A program made the position numbers and the translations under genes. DNA of 64,000 nt. Origin: an uncultured Acidobacteriota bacterium. GTDB taxonomy: Bacteria > Acidobacteriota > Blastocatellia > Pyrinomonadales > Pyrinomonadaceae. The stretch spans positions 186,001 through 250,000 of the forward strand of contig CALMYB010000006.1 in the NCBI GenBank assembly GCA_937873515.1, in the 5' to 3' direction. The notes below the pieces were generated by a model. That model was not told the DNA's origin. It searched no databases and was given only the letters and a program-made list of their open reading frames with translations. This document shows, in pieces, positions 16,477 through 24,665 of this stretch; the first letter of the stretch is position 1, and every line of letters starts with the position of its first letter.

Positions 16477-18465
16477 TTGAAGCCCACGAACATCGCCGAC
16501 CCTGAATACTTCCACAAAGTCGTTGACTGCCAATACGCGTGTCCTGCGCATACGCCAGTGCCCCAATATATCCGCCTGATCGCGGAAGGCCGATACACCG
16601 AGGCCTATATGATCAATTGGGACTCGAATGTCTTTCCGGGCATCTTGGGCAGAACGTGCGATCGCCCGTGCGAACCGGCGTGCCGACGCGGACGGATCGA
16701 CGAAGAACCGGTCGCTATCTGCCGCTTGAAGCGCGTCGCCGCGGATAATCGCGACGAGGTCAAACACTTGATGCCGCAGGCACCGTTTACGCCGAACGGC
16801 AAGAAGATCGCCTTGATCGGCGCCGGACCGGCCTCGCTGACAGTAGCGCGCGATCTTGCGCCGCTCGGCTATGAGATCCATCTCTTCGACGAACAATTCA
16901 AAGGCGGCGGCTTTATGCTGTCGCAGATACCTTCTTTCCGCCTGCCGGAAACCGTTCTCGACGAAGAGGTCAACTACATCCTCGACCTTGGCATTCACAC
17001 TCATTTCAAGCACTACGTCTCTTCGCTAAAAGATGTTCTCGATGCCGGATACGACGCGGTCTTTGTCGGAACCGGAGCACCGCACGGACGCGAGTTGAAG
17101 ATCCCGGGACGCCAAGAAGGCGACGATAATATTCACATCGGCATAAACTGGCTGGCAAGCGTCGCTTTCGAGCACACGAGCAAGATCGGCAGGACCGTGA
17201 TCGTCCTCGGCGGCGGCAACACTGCAATGGACTGCTGCCGAACGGCGCGTCGTCTCGGCGGCGAGGACGTGAAGGTGATCGTCCGCTCACCTTTCGAGAC
17301 GATGAAGGCGAGCCCATGGGAAAAAGAGGACGCGATGCACGAGGATATCCCGATCATCGACAATCATGTTCCAAAATCCTTTGTGATCGAACATACAGCG
17401 GATTGCGACGGCAGCTGCTCGGTCGAAAGAGAGACGCGCGGAAAGGGAACTGATCCCGGAATTCCCGATCCGAGCGCAGGCCGCGGTCAGGCCGATGACA
17501 TTCCTGCACCGGTCGAGCCAACAAAACCGACTTGCAAACTTACCGGCGTTATGTTCGAGAAGGTCAAGGCTGTGTATGACGAGAATGGAAAGCGTTCTCT
17601 CGTTCCGACAGGCGAAGCTGAGGTCTTTTATCCTGCGGACGATGTTCTTGTCGCGATCGGACAAGAGAACGCCTTTCCGTGGATCGAACGCAATCTCGGC
17701 CTCGATTTCGACAAATGGGATATGCCGATCGTCGATCGGACGACCTTCCAATCGACGAACCCTAAGGTCTTTTTCGGCGGTGATGCCGCTTTTGGACCGG
17801 AGAACGTTATCACCGCCGTCGCACACGGCCACCAGGCCGCGATATCAATGGACCTTTTTTGCAACGGCGAGAATATACTAACAAATCGCCCTTCGCCGTT
17901 CGTCAATCTTCACTCGATGAAGATGGGCATACACGAATGGGCCTACGACAGCAAGATCGACGAATACGATCGCCTCGTCGTCCCTCAAGCTCCGAAAACA
18001 AAGACTCTCGCGAACCGCAAGCAGGAGGTCGAACTTGGTTTCGATCGGCTCGCCGGTTATGAAGAGGCGATGCGGTGTCTTAACTGCGACGTCCAAACGG
18101 TTTTCGAGGCTCCTAAGTGCATCGAGTGCGACGCGTGCGTGGACATTTGCCCGACGAACTGTATTTCTTTCATTCGCGACGGCGACGAAGAAGATCTTCG
18201 CTCACGCACGAAGGTCCCGGCCGAGAATCGCGCTCAGGCGATCTACGTGCAAGACGGCCTCAAGACCGGCCGAGTTATGGTCAAAGACGAGGATGTCTGC
18301 CTACACTGCGGCCTTTGCGCCGAACGCTGCCCAACAGCCGCTTGGGACATGCAGGCCTTCTGGTACAACGTAACCAAAGCCGACGGACACAAATACGGCC
18401 CAACCGTTGTCGGCAATCTCGTCCAGATCGAAAAGAATGGTGCAAGTCAGAACCGGGAGCGGTAG
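16477..18465 (+). CDS. GltD-like NAD(P)-linked FAD oxidoreductase with C-terminal 2[4Fe-4S] ferredoxin domain
   Basis: The 662-aa protein resembles glutamate synthase small subunit-type flavoproteins. It has an N-terminal Fe-S domain (CQYACPAHTPVPQYI, CDRPCEPACRR), an FAD motif (ALIGAGPASLTVA), an NAD(P) motif (VIVLGGGNTAMDCCR) and the FFGGDAAFGPENVITAVAHG flavin-binding end. A C-terminal ferredoxin unit follows (CIECDACVDICP, CLHCGLCAERCP). It probably moves electrons between NAD(P)H and ferredoxin, perhaps serving the 2-oxoacid:ferredoxin oxidoreductase encoded at 34-41 kb. It starts at a TTG preceded by GAGGAAA. Its last codons (SQNRER-stop) are supplied by a dispersed repeat. Confidence 0.85.
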   Translation: MKPTNIADPEYFHKVVDCQYACPAHTPVPQYIRLIAEGRYTEAYMINWDSNVFPGILGRTCDRPCEPACRRGRIDEEPVAICRLKRVAADNRDEVKHLMPQAPFTPNGKKIALIGAGPASLTVARDLAPLGYEIHLFDEQFKGGGFMLSQIPSFRLPETVLDEEVNYILDLGIHTHFKHYVSSLKDVLDAGYDAVFVGTGAPHGRELKIPGRQEGDDNIHIGINWLASVAFEHTSKIGRTVIVLGGGNTAMDCCRTARRLGGEDVKVIVRSPFETMKASPWEKEDAMHEDIPIIDNHVPKSFVIEHTADCDGSCSVERETRGKGTDPGIPDPSAGRGQADDIPAPVEPTKPTCKLTGVMFEKVKAVYDENGKRSLVPTGEAEVFYPADDVLVAIGQENAFPWIERNLGLDFDKWDMPIVDRTTFQSTNPKVFFGGDAAFGPENVITAVAHGHQAAISMDLFCNGENILTNRPSPFVNLHSMKMGIHEWAYDSKIDEYDRLVVPQAPKTKTLANRKQEVELGFDRLAGYEEAMRCLNCDVQTVFEAPKCIECDACVDICPTNCISFIRDGDEEDLRSRTKVPAENRAQAIYVQDGLKTGRVMVKDEDVCLHCGLCAERCPTAAWDMQAFWYNVTKADGHKYGPTVVGNLVQIEKNGASQNRER

Positions 18466-18473
18466 CGACCGGG
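18448..18473. repeat. REP-like repeat family 1, copy A
   Basis: The sequence begins CAGAACCGGGAGCGGTAGCG and matches copies at 24521-24548 and 24638-24665 (two transition-type differences). It overlaps and supplies the TAG stop of the flavoprotein gene. Confidence 0.8.
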
Positions 18474-18534
18474 CTATTTGGTGACGCGGAGAAAAAAGGA
18501 ACCCGCTACGCGGCCGAGAACGCGTTCCACACGT

Positions 18535-19098
18535 ATGAGAAAACTGATCGCCGCGATGAATATGACGCTTGACGGGTTTTGCGATCACACGGCGATGGGC
18601 GCGGATGACGAGATACATCAGCATTATTGCGAACTATTGCTTGATGCGGGCGCGGTTATTTACGGGCGGACAACATTTCAGTTAATGGAATATTGGCGGA
18701 CTGTCGTCGAGAATCCGACAGGCAATAAGGCGACGGATGATTTTGCGGCGGCGATAGATGATGTTCAAAAGATCGTTTATTCCCGTACGCTTGAAAGCGT
18801 CGATTGGAAAAATACCGAACTTAAAAGGGAGATCGACAAAGAAGAACTTCTGGATCTCAAACAGCAAGCCGGCAAAGACATCTTCGTCGGCAGCCCGAGT
18901 ATGATCGTCCAGCTAGCAAACCTCGGACTTGTCGATGAATATCAACTCGGCATTCAACCCACAATAGTCGGCAGCGGCCTGCCGCTGTTCAAGAACATCA
19001 CGGATAGAATTGATCTCAAACTCCTAACAACCAAAACATTTGGCTCCGGCGTAGTTATTCATTACTATGAGCCGACGAATGGACACTCCGAAAAGTAG
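18535..19098 (+). CDS. RibD C-terminal / dihydrofolate-reductase-like protein
   Basis: The 188-aa protein has the DHFR-fold RibD_C domain: MRKLIAAMNMTLDGFCDH start, VIYGRTTFQLM, IVYSRTLESVDW, DIFVGSPSMIVQLANLGLVDEYQLGIQPTIVGSGLPLF. Such stand-alone proteins are usually NADPH-dependent reductases of unknown substrate, not true DHFR. The upstream in-frame extension runs through repeat sequence and is discarded; the ATG at 18535 gives the family-typical start. A related gene lies at 23916-24515. Confidence 0.85.
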   Translation: MRKLIAAMNMTLDGFCDHTAMGADDEIHQHYCELLLDAGAVIYGRTTFQLMEYWRTVVENPTGNKATDDFAAAIDDVQKIVYSRTLESVDWKNTELKREIDKEELLDLKQQAGKDIFVGSPSMIVQLANLGLVDEYQLGIQPTIVGSGLPLFKNITDRIDLKLLTTKTFGSGVVIHYYEPTNGHSEK

Positions 19099-19128
19099 TA
19101 CGAGTTCAATATGAGCTAGAATAATGAA

Positions 19129-19779
19129 ATGAAATTACTCCTGTTGATCGCCAGCATCGTCTTATTCGCCGTGAACTCGGCTGCTCAGCCCAAGCCGACT
19201 TCGGCCGCGGATTACCAGGGCGCTTTCCAGTATGCCGTGTCCGAAACCAACGCGGCATTTCCATTTATCTTTACCGTCATTGTAGATGAGTATGCGAACG
19301 GCAAGAAGATCTCGTCCGAATCGATCGCCAATGAGCGTCAGGCCGCGGGTGTCCAACGCATAACTCGAACGATTCTCAAGGATGGGAAGAAATCCACTAG
19401 TTTTCAGGTGAGTGTCGGATTCGGAAAGGTCTATTGCAGCTTTGACGGCACCTCTTGGCAAGGGCCGCAGAAGTATGAATGTGGCGGCCCTACCAGACTA
19501 TATGGACGAAGGGAGACAGAGAGTGCTGAGTACAGCGTTGAAGATAAAACACTCGACGGTGAGAAGGTTAATATTTACCGGGAATATTTGATCTATAAAC
19601 CTACCGAGGTTAGCGGAAAAAAAGAGTTCAAGGAAACTTTCGCCACAATAGACTCTCGCGGATTTTTTATTACTGTCACCAATAACGAAGGAACTCTTGA
19701 ACCGCCCGTTGTCACGCTCATCCGGAAGCAGACATGGGACTTCAAGACTCCGCTCAAACCAGTTGTTGCTCCTAAATAA
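19129..19779 (+). CDS. Hypothetical secreted protein
   Basis: The 216-aa protein has a signal peptide ending SAAQP. The mature part looks beta-rich (FIFTVIVDEYANGKKISSES, KVNIYREYLIYKP, FITVTNNEGTLEPP), compatible with an outer-membrane lipoprotein-sorting or LolA-like shape, but no family motif is recognised. One Cys pair (CSFDGTSWQGPQKYEC) could form a disulfide. It stands 30 nt after the RibD-like gene and may share its transcript. Confidence 0.65.
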   Translation: MKLLLLIASIVLFAVNSAAQPKPTSAADYQGAFQYAVSETNAAFPFIFTVIVDEYANGKKISSESIANERQAAGVQRITRTILKDGKKSTSFQVSVGFGKVYCSFDGTSWQGPQKYECGGPTRLYGRRETESAEYSVEDKTLDGEKVNIYREYLIYKPTEVSGKKEFKETFATIDSRGFFITVTNNEGTLEPPVVTLIRKQTWDFKTPLKPVVAPK

Positions 19780-19936
19780 TCAAGACGGAGCGTTTCCGGA
19801 GCGTTTCAAGTTACTTCTTAGAACTCCGCGAAACGCAAAATGACAAGCGAGCCGCCGTTTTTTGAGGTGGCGTGATCCCATAAAACCCAGTCAGGTAAGT
19901 CCTCGCTCGCTAAATTTACTATTCCGCTAGTTTGCG

Positions 19937-19966
19937 CTTGCATATGCAACCGTATTGTTGCATAAT
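19937..19966 (+). promoter_or_regulatory. Promoter with overlapping ArsR-type operator
   Basis: TTGCAT (19938-19943) and CATAAT (19961-19966) with 17 bp between them form a promoter. The same bases form the palindrome TTGCATATGCAA and a second inverted repeat, ATGCAA-N8-TTGCAT. A 27/30 identical copy lies at 23835-23864. It lies 14 nt before the ArsR-family start codon. Confidence 0.7.
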
Positions 19967-19979
19967 CACTTTCCAGACC

Positions 19980-20315
19980 ATGAGAAGAGACATTTTCCAA
20001 GCCATTGCTGATCCGACCAGGCGGGCGATCATTGCTTTGATCGCGTTGCAGGCGATGACGCCGAATGCGATCGCGGCGCATTTTGATACGTCGCGGCAGG
20101 CGGTGTCGAAGCATTTGAAGATATTGACCGAGTGCGAACTTGTTACGCAGGACCAACAGGGCCGTGAGATCTATTACCGGCTGGAGATCGATAAGATGAA
20201 ACAGATCGACGAATGGTTAGAGCAATATCGCAAGATCTGGGAAAGCCGGTTCGAACAGCTTGATGTGCTGCTTGCCGAGTTAAAGCAACAAAAGAAACAG
20301 GGTCGAAAAAAATGA
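19980..20315 (+). CDS. ArsR-family transcriptional regulator (SdpR-like)
   Basis: The 111-aa winged-helix repressor has the family opening [20 protein letters not shown] and recognition helix region [22 protein letters not shown] ([20 protein letters not shown] as read). The wing is GREIYYRLE. There is no metal-binding ELCVCDL motif, so it belongs to the non-metal group that usually regulates an adjacent AHSA1/SRPBCC gene. The ATG at 19980 fits the family start. It overlaps the next gene by 4 nt (ATGA), and a self-operator overlaps its promoter. Confidence 0.92.
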   Translation: MRRDIFQAIADPTRRAIIALIALQAMTPNAIAAHFDTSRQAVSKHLKILTECELVTQDQQGREIYYRLEIDKMKQIDEWLEQYRKIWESRFEQLDVLLAELKQQKKQGRKK

Positions 20316-20809
20316 AACCAGCCGAAGCAAGCCTGCCGTCAGATACCGAGGTTCTCGTAAAACGGAGCTTTGATGCTCCCGCCGAACTGGTGTGGCGCGC
20401 GTATATGGAACCGGAACTGCTGCGTCGCTGGTGCGGCGGCCACGCCGGTTGGTCGATGCCCGTTTGCGAGATGGATATGCGCGTCGGCGGCCGGTATCAA
20501 TGGCGTTGGCGCAATGACGAGGACGGCATGGAGTTCGGGTTCACCGGCGAGGTCATGGAAGTCGTTCCGCACTCGAAGATCGTGCATACGCAAGCTTTCG
20601 ATCCGGGCAACATGGGTATCACGATGGGCGGTGAACCGTCGATCATCACCGTGACGTTCGACGAGGTCAACGGCGTTACGAATGTGTCAACGTCTATCAA
20701 ATACGCCTCAAAGGCCGACCGCGACGAAGCGTTCGCAACCGGCATGACAGAAGGCATGGAGATGAACTACAAGCAGCTCGACGAGGTGCTGGCGGCTATG
20801 AAGCCGTAA
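20312..20809 (+). CDS. SRPBCC/AHSA1-family protein
   Basis: The 165-aa protein carries an activator-of-Hsp90-homology START-like fold: [67 protein letters not shown], and the C-terminal helix [16 protein letters not shown]. The hydrophobic cavity probably binds a small ligand. It is translationally coupled to the ArsR-family gene by an ATGA overlap. Such a pair normally means that the repressor controls this gene, perhaps with the START-like protein modulating the response. Confidence 0.9.
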   Translation: MKPAEASLPSDTEVLVKRSFDAPAELVWRAYMEPELLRRWCGGHAGWSMPVCEMDMRVGGRYQWRWRNDEDGMEFGFTGEVMEVVPHSKIVHTQAFDPGNMGITMGGEPSIITVTFDEVNGVTNVSTSIKYASKADRDEAFATGMTEGMEMNYKQLDEVLAAMKP

Positions 20810-20842
20810 ACGAATGAGATCTAGCGGTCGGTCGTCCGCGAA

Positions 20843-21141
20843 GCGGCATATAGCCCCGTCGTTCAGAGGCTGTGTCAGAACTGGATTTTTCACCGGGCTA
20901 TGCCCGTCTATTTGCGGAAAAGCTGTGCTTTTCCGTTCCGGCCCTATCAGTCAGCCTGCGGCTTTGCCGCCTGTGGTTGCCCGATAACGCCAATGACATC
21001 AATGGTTTGCGGCATCGGCGGCAAAGCCGCGTCGAGATTCAACGAGCTTCGGAAAAGCATAGCTTTTCCGCAAATAGAGCGGCGAAGCCTCGGTTGAAGC
21101 GAGTTTTGACACAGCCTCTATTGGACGGGGCTATGCGCCGC
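20843..21141. repeat. 299-bp nested palindrome (MITE/REP cluster-like)
   Basis: Three nested inverted pairs are visible: outer arms 20843-20881 and 21103-21141 (32 of 39 matching), middle arms 20907-20935 and 21050-21078 (28 of 29), and inner arms 20958-20971 and 21017-21030 (14 of 14). The middle and inner units are themselves small hairpins. It fills the gap between two SRPBCC genes; the ORF crossing it is not considered a gene. Confidence 0.85.
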
Positions 21142-21184
21142 CGTTGGCGGATTCGGAACTGGCTTGAGCATTATAATTGGGGAT

Positions 21185-21682
21185 ATGAATATGGAATTTA
21201 TCGTCAACAAAGAAACCAAAACGGTCACGATCACCAAAGAATTTGCGGCCGAGCCGGAGTTGGTTTGGGATGCTTATACGAAGGCCGAATTGCTCGACCA
21301 ATGGTGGGCGCCAAAACCTTATAGTTCACGAACAAAGGTTATGGATTTTCGTGTAGGCGGCCGAAGATTCTACGCAATGGTCAGCCCCGAGGGCGTCGAG
21401 CGTTGGGTGCTTCAAAAATATTCTTCCATTACGCCAAAAACCAATTTCAAACTCTTCAACACCTTCGCCGACGCGGACGAGAATCCCGATCTGCCGGGCT
21501 CCGATTGGAACTTTGATTTTATCGACCAAAACGGCTCGACAACCGTTCACATCTCCATCTACAACGAATCCCTCGAACGCCTCGAACGAATGATCGAGAT
21601 GGGCTTCCAAGAAGGCATGATGGCACAGATCGACAATCTGGAAGAACTGCTCGCAAAGTTATCGGAGAGGATAGGAGGCTAA
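21185..21682 (+). CDS. Second SRPBCC/AHSA1-family protein
   Basis: The predicted protein is about 165 aa and has the same fold as the gene at 20312: [51 protein letters not shown], then a C-terminal helix [16 protein letters not shown]. The start is either the ATG at 21185 or that at 21191, after GGGGAT; a TATAAT box at 21172-21177 lies very near. It is separated from the ArsR pair by a large palindrome, so it may have its own promoter. It is followed after 3 nt by the SnoaL-like gene. Confidence 0.88.
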   Translation: MNMEFIVNKETKTVTITKEFAAEPELVWDAYTKAELLDQWWAPKPYSSRTKVMDFRVGGRRFYAMVSPEGVERWVLQKYSSITPKTNFKLFNTFADADENPDLPGSDWNFDFIDQNGSTTVHISIYNESLERLERMIEMGFQEGMMAQIDNLEELLAKLSERIGG

Positions 21683-21685
21683 ACA

Positions 21686-22210
21686 ATGAGAAAACCAGTA
21701 ACGATGCATAGACGGATGAACAGCATCGTCGGTGCTATTTCGATAGCGGTATTCTTGGTACTCCCGGTCACCATTGCAGCACAGTCTCGTTCTAAGGCCC
21801 AATTCTCAGATGACAGGAAAGCCATTGAGCGTCTGTTCGCTGCATGGAATTCGCATGACGCTGAAAAGGTTGTCGCGGCTTTTGGCAATTTCGCAGTGTA
21901 TGAGGACGTCGCGGCGGGCGAGGTCCACAGCGGAAGAGACCAGGTCCGGAAATGGGTCACGAGCGCATTTCGAGACATTGAGAACTTTAGGCTCACCGTC
22001 GTTCGCAGCACTTACTACAAAGGGGGTGGACTTGTGGAATGGGTTTGGACCGGGACCGATAAAGGCTTGTTTAGAACGGGCAAAACGTTTTCTGTCCGCG
22101 GCGTCAGCGTCATCGACGTTCGTAGAGGAAAGATTTCGAGGTACCAGGAATACTACGATTTTGTGACGGTTATGAGGCAGCTTGGCGTATTGCCGGTCGG
22201 GAAACAGTGA
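21686..22210 (+). CDS. Secreted SnoaL-like (NTF2 fold) protein
   Basis: The 174-aa protein has a signal peptide ending TIAAQS. An NTF2-like/SnoaL-like polyketide-cyclase-type domain follows: AIERLFAAWNSHDAEKVVAAF, VYEDVAAGEVHSGRDQVRKWV, GGLVEWVWTGTDKG, FSVRGVSVIDVRRGKISRYQEYYD. Members bind small hydrophobic ligands or act as isomerases; the specific function is unknown. It begins 3 nt after the preceding gene and probably forms one transcript with it. Confidence 0.82.
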   Translation: MRKPVTMHRRMNSIVGAISIAVFLVLPVTIAAQSRSKAQFSDDRKAIERLFAAWNSHDAEKVVAAFGNFAVYEDVAAGEVHSGRDQVRKWVTSAFRDIENFRLTVVRSTYYKGGGLVEWVWTGTDKGLFRTGKTFSVRGVSVIDVRRGKISRYQEYYDFVTVMRQLGVLPVGKQ

Positions 22211-22312
22211 TTGAGATTGATTTCATTCAGAAACCGCTGGGGCCTTGAACAAGCTGGAATTACTACTCGGAACTCTATCACGAGCCAACGGGCGACAATC
22301 GCATTGCCACGA

Positions 22313-22577
22313 AGCCTCGTTCACGAGGCTTTCCCGAAGGGCACATAGCCACGTCGTTTACGGCGTGGTAGATGCGGCAACAGATTTTCCAGCCCGTTTC
22401 AACGGGCTTAATTCCGGCGGCTTAAGCCAGTGGCTGTAAGGACGTTACGGTTGCGGGTTTCCGCAGCACTGGCGGTTCTATGACGCCAGAAACGTTCTCG
22501 TTAGATCACTCGTATTCACACCACGCCGTAAACGACGTGGCTAATTGCCGCAAAACGCGGGAGACTGCTAAAGCAGC
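22313..22577. repeat. Cluster of palindromic hairpins (REP family 4)
   Basis: The gap of nearly 400 bp between genes is packed with hairpins. They are AGCCTCGT/ACGAGGCT (22313-22330), a perfect 24-bp inverted pair 22346-22369 with 22520-22543 (arm begins TAGCCACGTCGTTTACGG), AGCCCGTTTCAACGGGCT (22391-22408), GGCTTAAGCC (22419-22428) and CTGCTAAAGCAG (22565-22576). I see no gene here. Confidence 0.8.
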
Positions 22578-22593
22578 CTCACGAGAAATTTCT

Positions 22594-23025
22594 ATGAAAG
22601 TCAAAGACCAGATCAACAACTACATTTCCAGTCTGCCAGAACCAAAACGTGCTGACGTTGAGGCGTTGCACCGGATGATCCTGCGGGTAGAGCCGAAATG
22701 CAAACTATGGTTCCTGGACGGCACGAACAGCGAGGGCAAGGTCGTTTCAAATCCGAACATCGGCTACGGCTCGCGGCCCCATAAATATGCTGATGGAATT
22801 ACGAAAGAGTTCTATCAGATCGGCCTGAGCGCGAACAAAACCGGCATCTCCGTCTATATCCTCGGTATCGAAGACAAGAAATACCTGAGCGACACCTACG
22901 CCAAAACCCTCGGCAAAGCCACCGTCACCGGCTATTGCATCAGATTCAAATCCCTAAAAGACATAAACCCCAACACCCTCGAAGCCGCGATCCGATTTGG
23001 CTTTGAGAATAAGAATGATGCCTGA
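22594..23025 (+). CDS. DUF1801-family protein
   Basis: The 143-aa protein carries a YdhG-like DUF1801 domain: INNYISSLPEPKRADVEALHRMI near the start, then KLWFLDG, PNIGYGSRPHKYADG, YQIGLSANKTGISVYILG, LGKATVTGYCIRFKSLKDIN. The function is unknown; members often occur beside ArsR/SRPBCC genes and RibD-like reductases, as here. An in-frame upstream extension passes through repeat hairpins and is discarded. The C-terminus ends right at the left hairpin of the transposase unit. Confidence 0.85.
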   Translation: MKVKDQINNYISSLPEPKRADVEALHRMILRVEPKCKLWFLDGTNSEGKVVSNPNIGYGSRPHKYADGITKEFYQIGLSANKTGISVYILGIEDKKYLSDTYAKTLGKATVTGYCIRFKSLKDINPNTLEAAIRFGFENKNDA

Positions 23026-23031
23026 GTCCTG

Positions 23032-23715
23032 CGTCGCATAGCGACGGATCGAATTTAGCCGTGGACGTTTGTCCACGGTGGCTCGGTTATAATTAACCCT
23101 CGTCGCGTAGCGACATTTGATTCTATGGCGAATACATATTCAAATCTCTTCTACCACATGGTCTTCAGCACCAAGGGCCGCAACGATCTCATCAGCCCTG
23201 AGATCGAAGAGCGTGTCTGGGCATATATCGGTGGCATCGCAAGAAACCATGAGATCATTGCCGTTCAAGTTGGCGGTATTGAGAATCACATTCATATTCT
23301 GATCTTAGCGAAGCCGAAGGTAGCGCCCAGCCAGATCGTGCAATGGATCAAGGGCGAATCATCGCGATGGATACGCAAGACATTTCCCGAGCTTGCAAAG
23401 TTCGAGTGGCAAGACGGTTACGGTGTATTCAGCGTGAGTAGATCAAATGTCCCGGATGTCGTTGAATACATCACGAACCAACACGAACACCATCAAAAGC
23501 AATGCTTCGAGGACGAATATATCTCGATGCTAAAGTTGAACGGTATCGATTACGATGTACGATATGTATTTGATTGATTCGCTCGGGGGATATGCCCTAA
23601 TGACGAATGTACGTTTTGGCACGGTATTCATTCGTCGCTACGCGACGGTGATGTTTCTGTTCCCTCGTTCCGTGGACAAACGTCCACGGCTAAAGTCATT
23701 AGCCCGCTACGCGGT
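23032..23715. mobile_element. Y1 transposase unit flanked by inverted REP hairpins
   Basis: A perfect 25-bp inverted pair (23054-23078 and 23671-23695; core hairpin CCGTGGAC-N4-GTCCACGG) encloses the tnpA gene. Further hairpins CGTCGC-N3-GCGACG lie at 23032-23046, 23101-23114 and 23634-23648, and CCGC-N3-GCGG at 23705-23715. The arrangement resembles RAYT/REPIN loci, where the transposase acts on palindromic repeats. Confidence 0.8.
23125..23577 (+). CDS. tnpA: IS200/RAYT-like Y1 single-strand transposase
   Basis: The 150-aa HUH-superfamily enzyme cuts and joins single-stranded DNA at hairpins. The opening YSNLFYHMVFSTKGR is typical, the HUH metal site is in GGIENHIHIL (H55, H57), and the catalytic tyrosine is in DVVEYITNQHEHH (Y115). 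The protein appears intact. It could be either an IS200-type transposase or a REP-associated tyrosine transposase. The closely spaced inverted hairpins on both sides and the many palindromes within 5 kb favour the second. Confidence 0.92.
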   Translation: MANTYSNLFYHMVFSTKGRNDLISPEIEERVWAYIGGIARNHEIIAVQVGGIENHIHILILAKPKVAPSQIVQWIKGESSRWIRKTFPELAKFEWQDGYGVFSVSRSNVPDVVEYITNQHEHHQKQCFEDEYISMLKLNGIDYDVRYVFD

Positions 23716-23834
23716 CGAGGAATTAAACAACGTCCCCGGATTCACTCTGTAACCGACAACTGACCCAGCATCGGTCGTAAAATCCGCATCAAAACATCAA
23801 AAACCAATCTGCGACGTAAAAAACGATTTGCCGA

Positions 23835-23864
23835 CTTGCATATGCAACCGTTTGATTGCATAAT
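23835..23864 (+). promoter_or_regulatory. Second copy of the ArsR-type operator/promoter
   Basis: This is 27/30 identical to 19937-19966, including TTGCATATGCAA and ATGCAA-N8-TTGCAT, with TTGCAT and CATAAT boxes at the same 17-bp spacing. It lies 51 nt before the start of the RibD-like gene. Confidence 0.7.
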
Positions 23865-23915
23865 GTGGATTGTGATCGGTTGATCGCGATATTATCTGAG
23901 GGCGAGAGGAGAGAT

Positions 23916-24515
23916 ATGAGAAAAATAATTGCATGTGAATTTATGACGCTTGATGGTGTGATTCAGAACGAGGATGAGGGCGATGGGTTTAGGTGGGGCG
24001 GGTGGTTTTTTCCGTTTGCGGATGAGGTGACGGGGGCGGTGATGCAGGAGCGGTTGGGCAAATCGGTGGATCTGCTATTGGGGCGCAAGACCTTTGCCTC
24101 GTGGGAAACATATTGGCCGACGCACTCGAACTTCTGGCCGAACTGCATGCCCGCGACGAAGTACGTTGCGTCGAACACGCGCGATTCGAGCGAATGGCAG
24201 CCAAGCGTCTTTTTGAGCGGAGACCTTGCGGAAAAGGTCCGCGAGCTAAAACAAACCGACGGCCCCGATCTGCACGTAATGGGAAGCGCCGATATGCTCC
24301 AGACGCTGTTCAAAAACGATCTCGTCGATGGCCTCGAGCTAATGATAATCCCCGTCACCCTCGGCCAGGGCAAACGCCTATTCCAGGACGGCACGATCCC
24401 CGCGGCCTTCAAAGTAACCCAGGCCCAAGTCGCCCCAAAAGGAATCATCATCGCCTCCTACGAACGCGACGGCGAGATAAAGACCGGCACGCCTCAGATA
24501 GACGAGGACGAGTAG
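23916..24515 (+). CDS. RibD C-terminal / dihydrofolate-reductase-like protein
   Basis: The 199-aa protein opens [20 protein letters not shown] and contains [55 protein letters not shown], as in the YyaP/RibD_C group. The ATG at 23916 follows GAGAGGAGAG. The gene is preceded by an ArsR-type operator nearly identical to that of the repressor gene 3.9 kb upstream, so the two are probably co-regulated. The enzyme's substrate is unknown. A REP family 1 repeat starts 6 nt after the stop codon. Confidence 0.88.
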   Translation: MRKIIACEFMTLDGVIQNEDEGDGFRWGGWFFPFADEVTGAVMQERLGKSVDLLLGRKTFASWETYWPTHSNFWPNCMPATKYVASNTRDSSEWQPSVFLSGDLAEKVRELKQTDGPDLHVMGSADMLQTLFKNDLVDGLELMIIPVTLGQGKRLFQDGTIPAAFKVTQAQVAPKGIIIASYERDGEIKTGTPQIDEDE

Positions 24516-24520
24516 CGGGC

Positions 24521-24665
24521 CAGAACCGGGAGCGATAGCGACTGGGTTCTTGAATGATGATCGATAGACAACTAAGAGGACACTGATATGAAAAACCATC
24601 GGATCTTTTCTAACTCACACAATGCCGAAACCCGAAAAACCCAGTCGCTATCGCTCCCGGTTCTG
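24521..24665. repeat. Perfect 28-bp inverted pair of REP family 1 spanning a gene start
   Basis: The arm at 24521-24548 is the exact reverse complement of 24638-24665. The 89-bp interval contains the ribosome-binding site and start codon of the hydrolase gene, and the right arm is translated as part of its signal peptide. Confidence 0.88.

Noticed and set aside
20872..21324. ORF of 150 codons starting inside the large palindrome
   Set aside because: Its sequence is mostly translated inverted repeats and it overlaps the start of the SRPBCC gene in another frame.
22245..22439. Short ORF in the hairpin-rich region
   Set aside because: It consists of translated palindromes without a ribosome-binding site; no gene is claimed.
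23555..23752. ORF of 65 codons after the transposase
   Set aside because: It overlaps the transposase end and runs through the right-hand hairpins; no domain is seen.
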